Positions 45,332 to 46,417 of a stretch of 46,417 nucleotides of DNA are shown here, one piece after another. Each line of letters opens with the position of its first letter. Positions within the stretch are counted from its first letter, which is position 1. The position numbers and the translations under genes were made by a program. Source of the stretch: Mizugakiibacter sp. (GTDB taxonomy: Bacteria > Pseudomonadota > Gammaproteobacteria > Xanthomonadales > Rhodanobacteraceae); contig QILI01000077.1 of NCBI GenBank assembly GCA_003233305.1, positions 1 to 46,417 of the forward strand. Direction: 5' to 3'. The notes beneath the pieces are model-generated. The model did not search any database, had not been told where the DNA came from, and was given only the letters and a program-made list of their open reading frames with translations.

Positions 45332-46210
45332 ATGAAACTCAGTCTTGGACCGTTACAGTATTTCTGGCCCCGCGAAGAAGTGTTCAAGTTCTATCGCCAG
45401 GCCGTCACATGGCCGCTGGATACCATTTATCTTGGTGAAACTGTTTGCAGCAAGCGCCGTGAGTTGAGTACCCGCGACTGGATTGCCCTGGCCGAAGAAC
45501 TGGCCGCCAGCGATTGCGAAATCGTCCTCTCTTCCCTGGCCCTTCTGGAGGCTGAATCGGAACTGTCGGCACTCACCCGGCTGATTGAGAACGGTCGGTT
45601 TCAAGTTGAGGCCAATGACATGTCGGCCGTGCAGTTATTACGGGATCGAGGACTGCCGTTTATTGGCGGACCCTCCCTGAATGTCTATAACCACGTAACA
45701 CTTCGATTGCTATGCGAGGACGGCCTGCAGCGGCTGGTTCTTGGAATTGAGCAGGGCCGCGCTCTGGTTGAAGAATTTCGGGCCAGTGGTGAGCCCCTGC
45801 CTGAGCTTGAAGTGATCGCCTGGGGACGATTGCCGCTGGCCTACTCAGCACGCTGCTACACCGCACGGGCACTGGATTTACCTAAGGATGATTGTGGTTT
45901 CCGTTGTATCGAATATCCCGATGGACTCGCTCTGAAAACCCGCAACGAGCAGGCTTTTCTAACCATCAACTGTATCCAGATACAAAGCAGTGAACACTGC
46001 GACCTGGCTCCGGAAATCAATGAATTAGCTGCCGCAGGGATCGGCTTGCTGCGCCTGTACCCACAAACAGAGGGCATGGAAGCCATCGTCACACGCTTCC
46101 GCCAAGCCATCGATAGCGGCATCCCGCCACAGCGGGTCGGCAAGGAAAATGGCTACTGGCACGGCTGCGCTGGCATGGATCAGGTCACCCCCACATCGGG
46201 TCAAACCTGA
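45332..46210 (+). CDS. ubiV: Ubiquinone biosynthesis protein UbiV (U32 family)
   Basis: The partner of UbiU. The 292-residue protein starts MKLSLGPLQYFWPREEVFKFY and has C39 in GETVCSKRREL plus C175, C188 and C192 (RCYTARALDLPKDDCGFRC). The spacing C-x12-C-x3-C matches the E. coli UbiV cluster ligands. ATG 45332 gives the normal N-terminus; the frame opens at 45317 and overlaps the ubiU stop. It supplies the second [4Fe-4S] cluster of the oxygen-independent hydroxylase. A terminator-like hairpin derived from a dispersed repeat follows. Confidence 0.95.
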   Translation: MKLSLGPLQYFWPREEVFKFYRQAVTWPLDTIYLGETVCSKRRELSTRDWIALAEELAASDCEIVLSSLALLEAESELSALTRLIENGRFQVEANDMSAVQLLRDRGLPFIGGPSLNVYNHVTLRLLCEDGLQRLVLGIEQGRALVEEFRASGEPLPELEVIAWGRLPLAYSARCYTARALDLPKDDCGFRCIEYPDGLALKTRNEQAFLTINCIQIQSSEHCDLAPEINELAAAGIGLLRLYPQTEGMEAIVTRFRQAIDSGIPPQRVGKENGYWHGCAGMDQVTPTSGQT

Positions 46211-46235
46211 ACCATCTCCCGGGCCCACCATTAAT

Positions 46236-46276
46236 CCGGTTATCCTGGGCAGAGACCCCGGATGACGGAATTTTTT
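46236..46276 (+). terminator. Intrinsic terminator after ubiV
   Basis: An imperfect stem (CCGGTTATCCTGGG against CCCCGGATGACGG) is followed by AATTTTTT at 46269-46276, 26 bases after the ubiV stop. The right arm contains GGATGACGG, the tail of repeat module B, so a repeat may have been recruited as terminator. Confidence 0.65.
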
Positions 46277-46301
46277 GTGGTACCCGCTGCAACCTTTTTC
46301 A

Positions 46302-46325
46302 TCATTCCCGCATAGGCGGGAATCC
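46302..46325. repeat. Dispersed repeat module A, second copy
   Basis: The perfect palindrome ATTCCCGC (46304-46311) / GCGGGAAT (46316-46323) with loop ATAG is followed by CC. It corresponds to 12373-12398. Confidence 0.7.
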
Positions 46326-46376
46326 ACCCGGCCCGGAGCACGTTTGAGGCTGGCTCGGGCGGTGTCGCCAATGCGT

Positions 46377-46399
46377 GGATCCCGGGTCTGCGCCCGGGA
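46377..46399. repeat. Dispersed repeat module B, second copy
   Basis: TCCCGGG (46380-46386) / CCCGGGA (46393-46399) around TCTGCG, identical in core to 12523-12544. Here the flanking TGACGG is missing (AGTAAA follows), so the copy is truncated. Confidence 0.75.
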
Positions 46400-46417
46400 G
46401 TAAAAAGAGACTTCCCC

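Overview
The window is a moderately GC-rich stretch of chromosome from a gammaproteobacterium. Three gammaproteobacterial gene arrangements support this: lptFG divergent from pepA-holC, trmJ divergent from suhB, and a ubiU/ubiV pair next to ubiD. A rubrerythrin / Fe-S protein / DUF3501 cluster beside oxyR fits an environmental bacterium that meets both oxic and anoxic conditions. I cannot name the genus. No rRNA, tRNA or CRISPR array was recognised.

Region 1 (1-2450) is mobile-element debris. It holds the 3' end of an IS481-type transposase, an A/T-rich FAD-dependent dehydrogenase whose last codons come from that IS end, and a decayed IS5-type transposase. Region 2 (2452-5485, minus strand) reads prmC, then a RuBisCO-like protein fused to a cupin, then a hot-dog thioesterase. 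The fusion is the most unusual gene here: in known systems a RuBisCO-like isomerase and a cupin methylsulfurylase act one after the other in 5'-methylthioadenosine salvage to deoxyxylulose phosphate and methanethiol. Region 3 (5580-9218) is an oxidative-stress block: oxyR, rubrerythrin, a GlpC/HdrD-like Fe-S protein and DUF3501. Region 4 (9247-24845) is mostly housekeeping: nadA-nadB, glnS, a nucleoside deaminase, a VTT membrane protein, an alkyltransferase-like protein, a CNNM/CorC protein, ExoD, trmJ/suhB, lptF-lptG, pepA and holC. Two genes around 16.6-16.9 kb each need a one-base correction to read through.

Region 5 (24846-32220) replaces the usual holC-valS junction with a surface or secreted module. 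It has a large secreted subtilase/sedolisin-like protease with a PKD domain and a GlyGly-CTERM tail, a convergent lipoprotein that matches only the protease propeptide, a 1199-residue hybrid sensor kinase with a periplasmic propeller, and a small secreted protein. Region 6 (32253-35658, minus strand) reads dusA, a PepSY protein, a PhoP-like regulator and a PhoQ-like kinase. Region 7 (35766-39791) carries etfB-etfA behind an ordered set of GAACGTC half-sites, then acetoacetyl-CoA synthetase behind a perfect inverted repeat. After about 0.95 kb without a recognisable gene, region 8 (40739-46210) holds a PLP-dependent aromatic-amino-acid-type decarboxylase, ubiD, ubiU and ubiV. The last three belong to ubiquinone synthesis, with UbiU/UbiV giving oxygen-independent hydroxylation. 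Dispersed palindromic repeats lie near 12.4-12.55 kb and 46.24-46.4 kb; one copy appears to serve as the terminator after ubiV.
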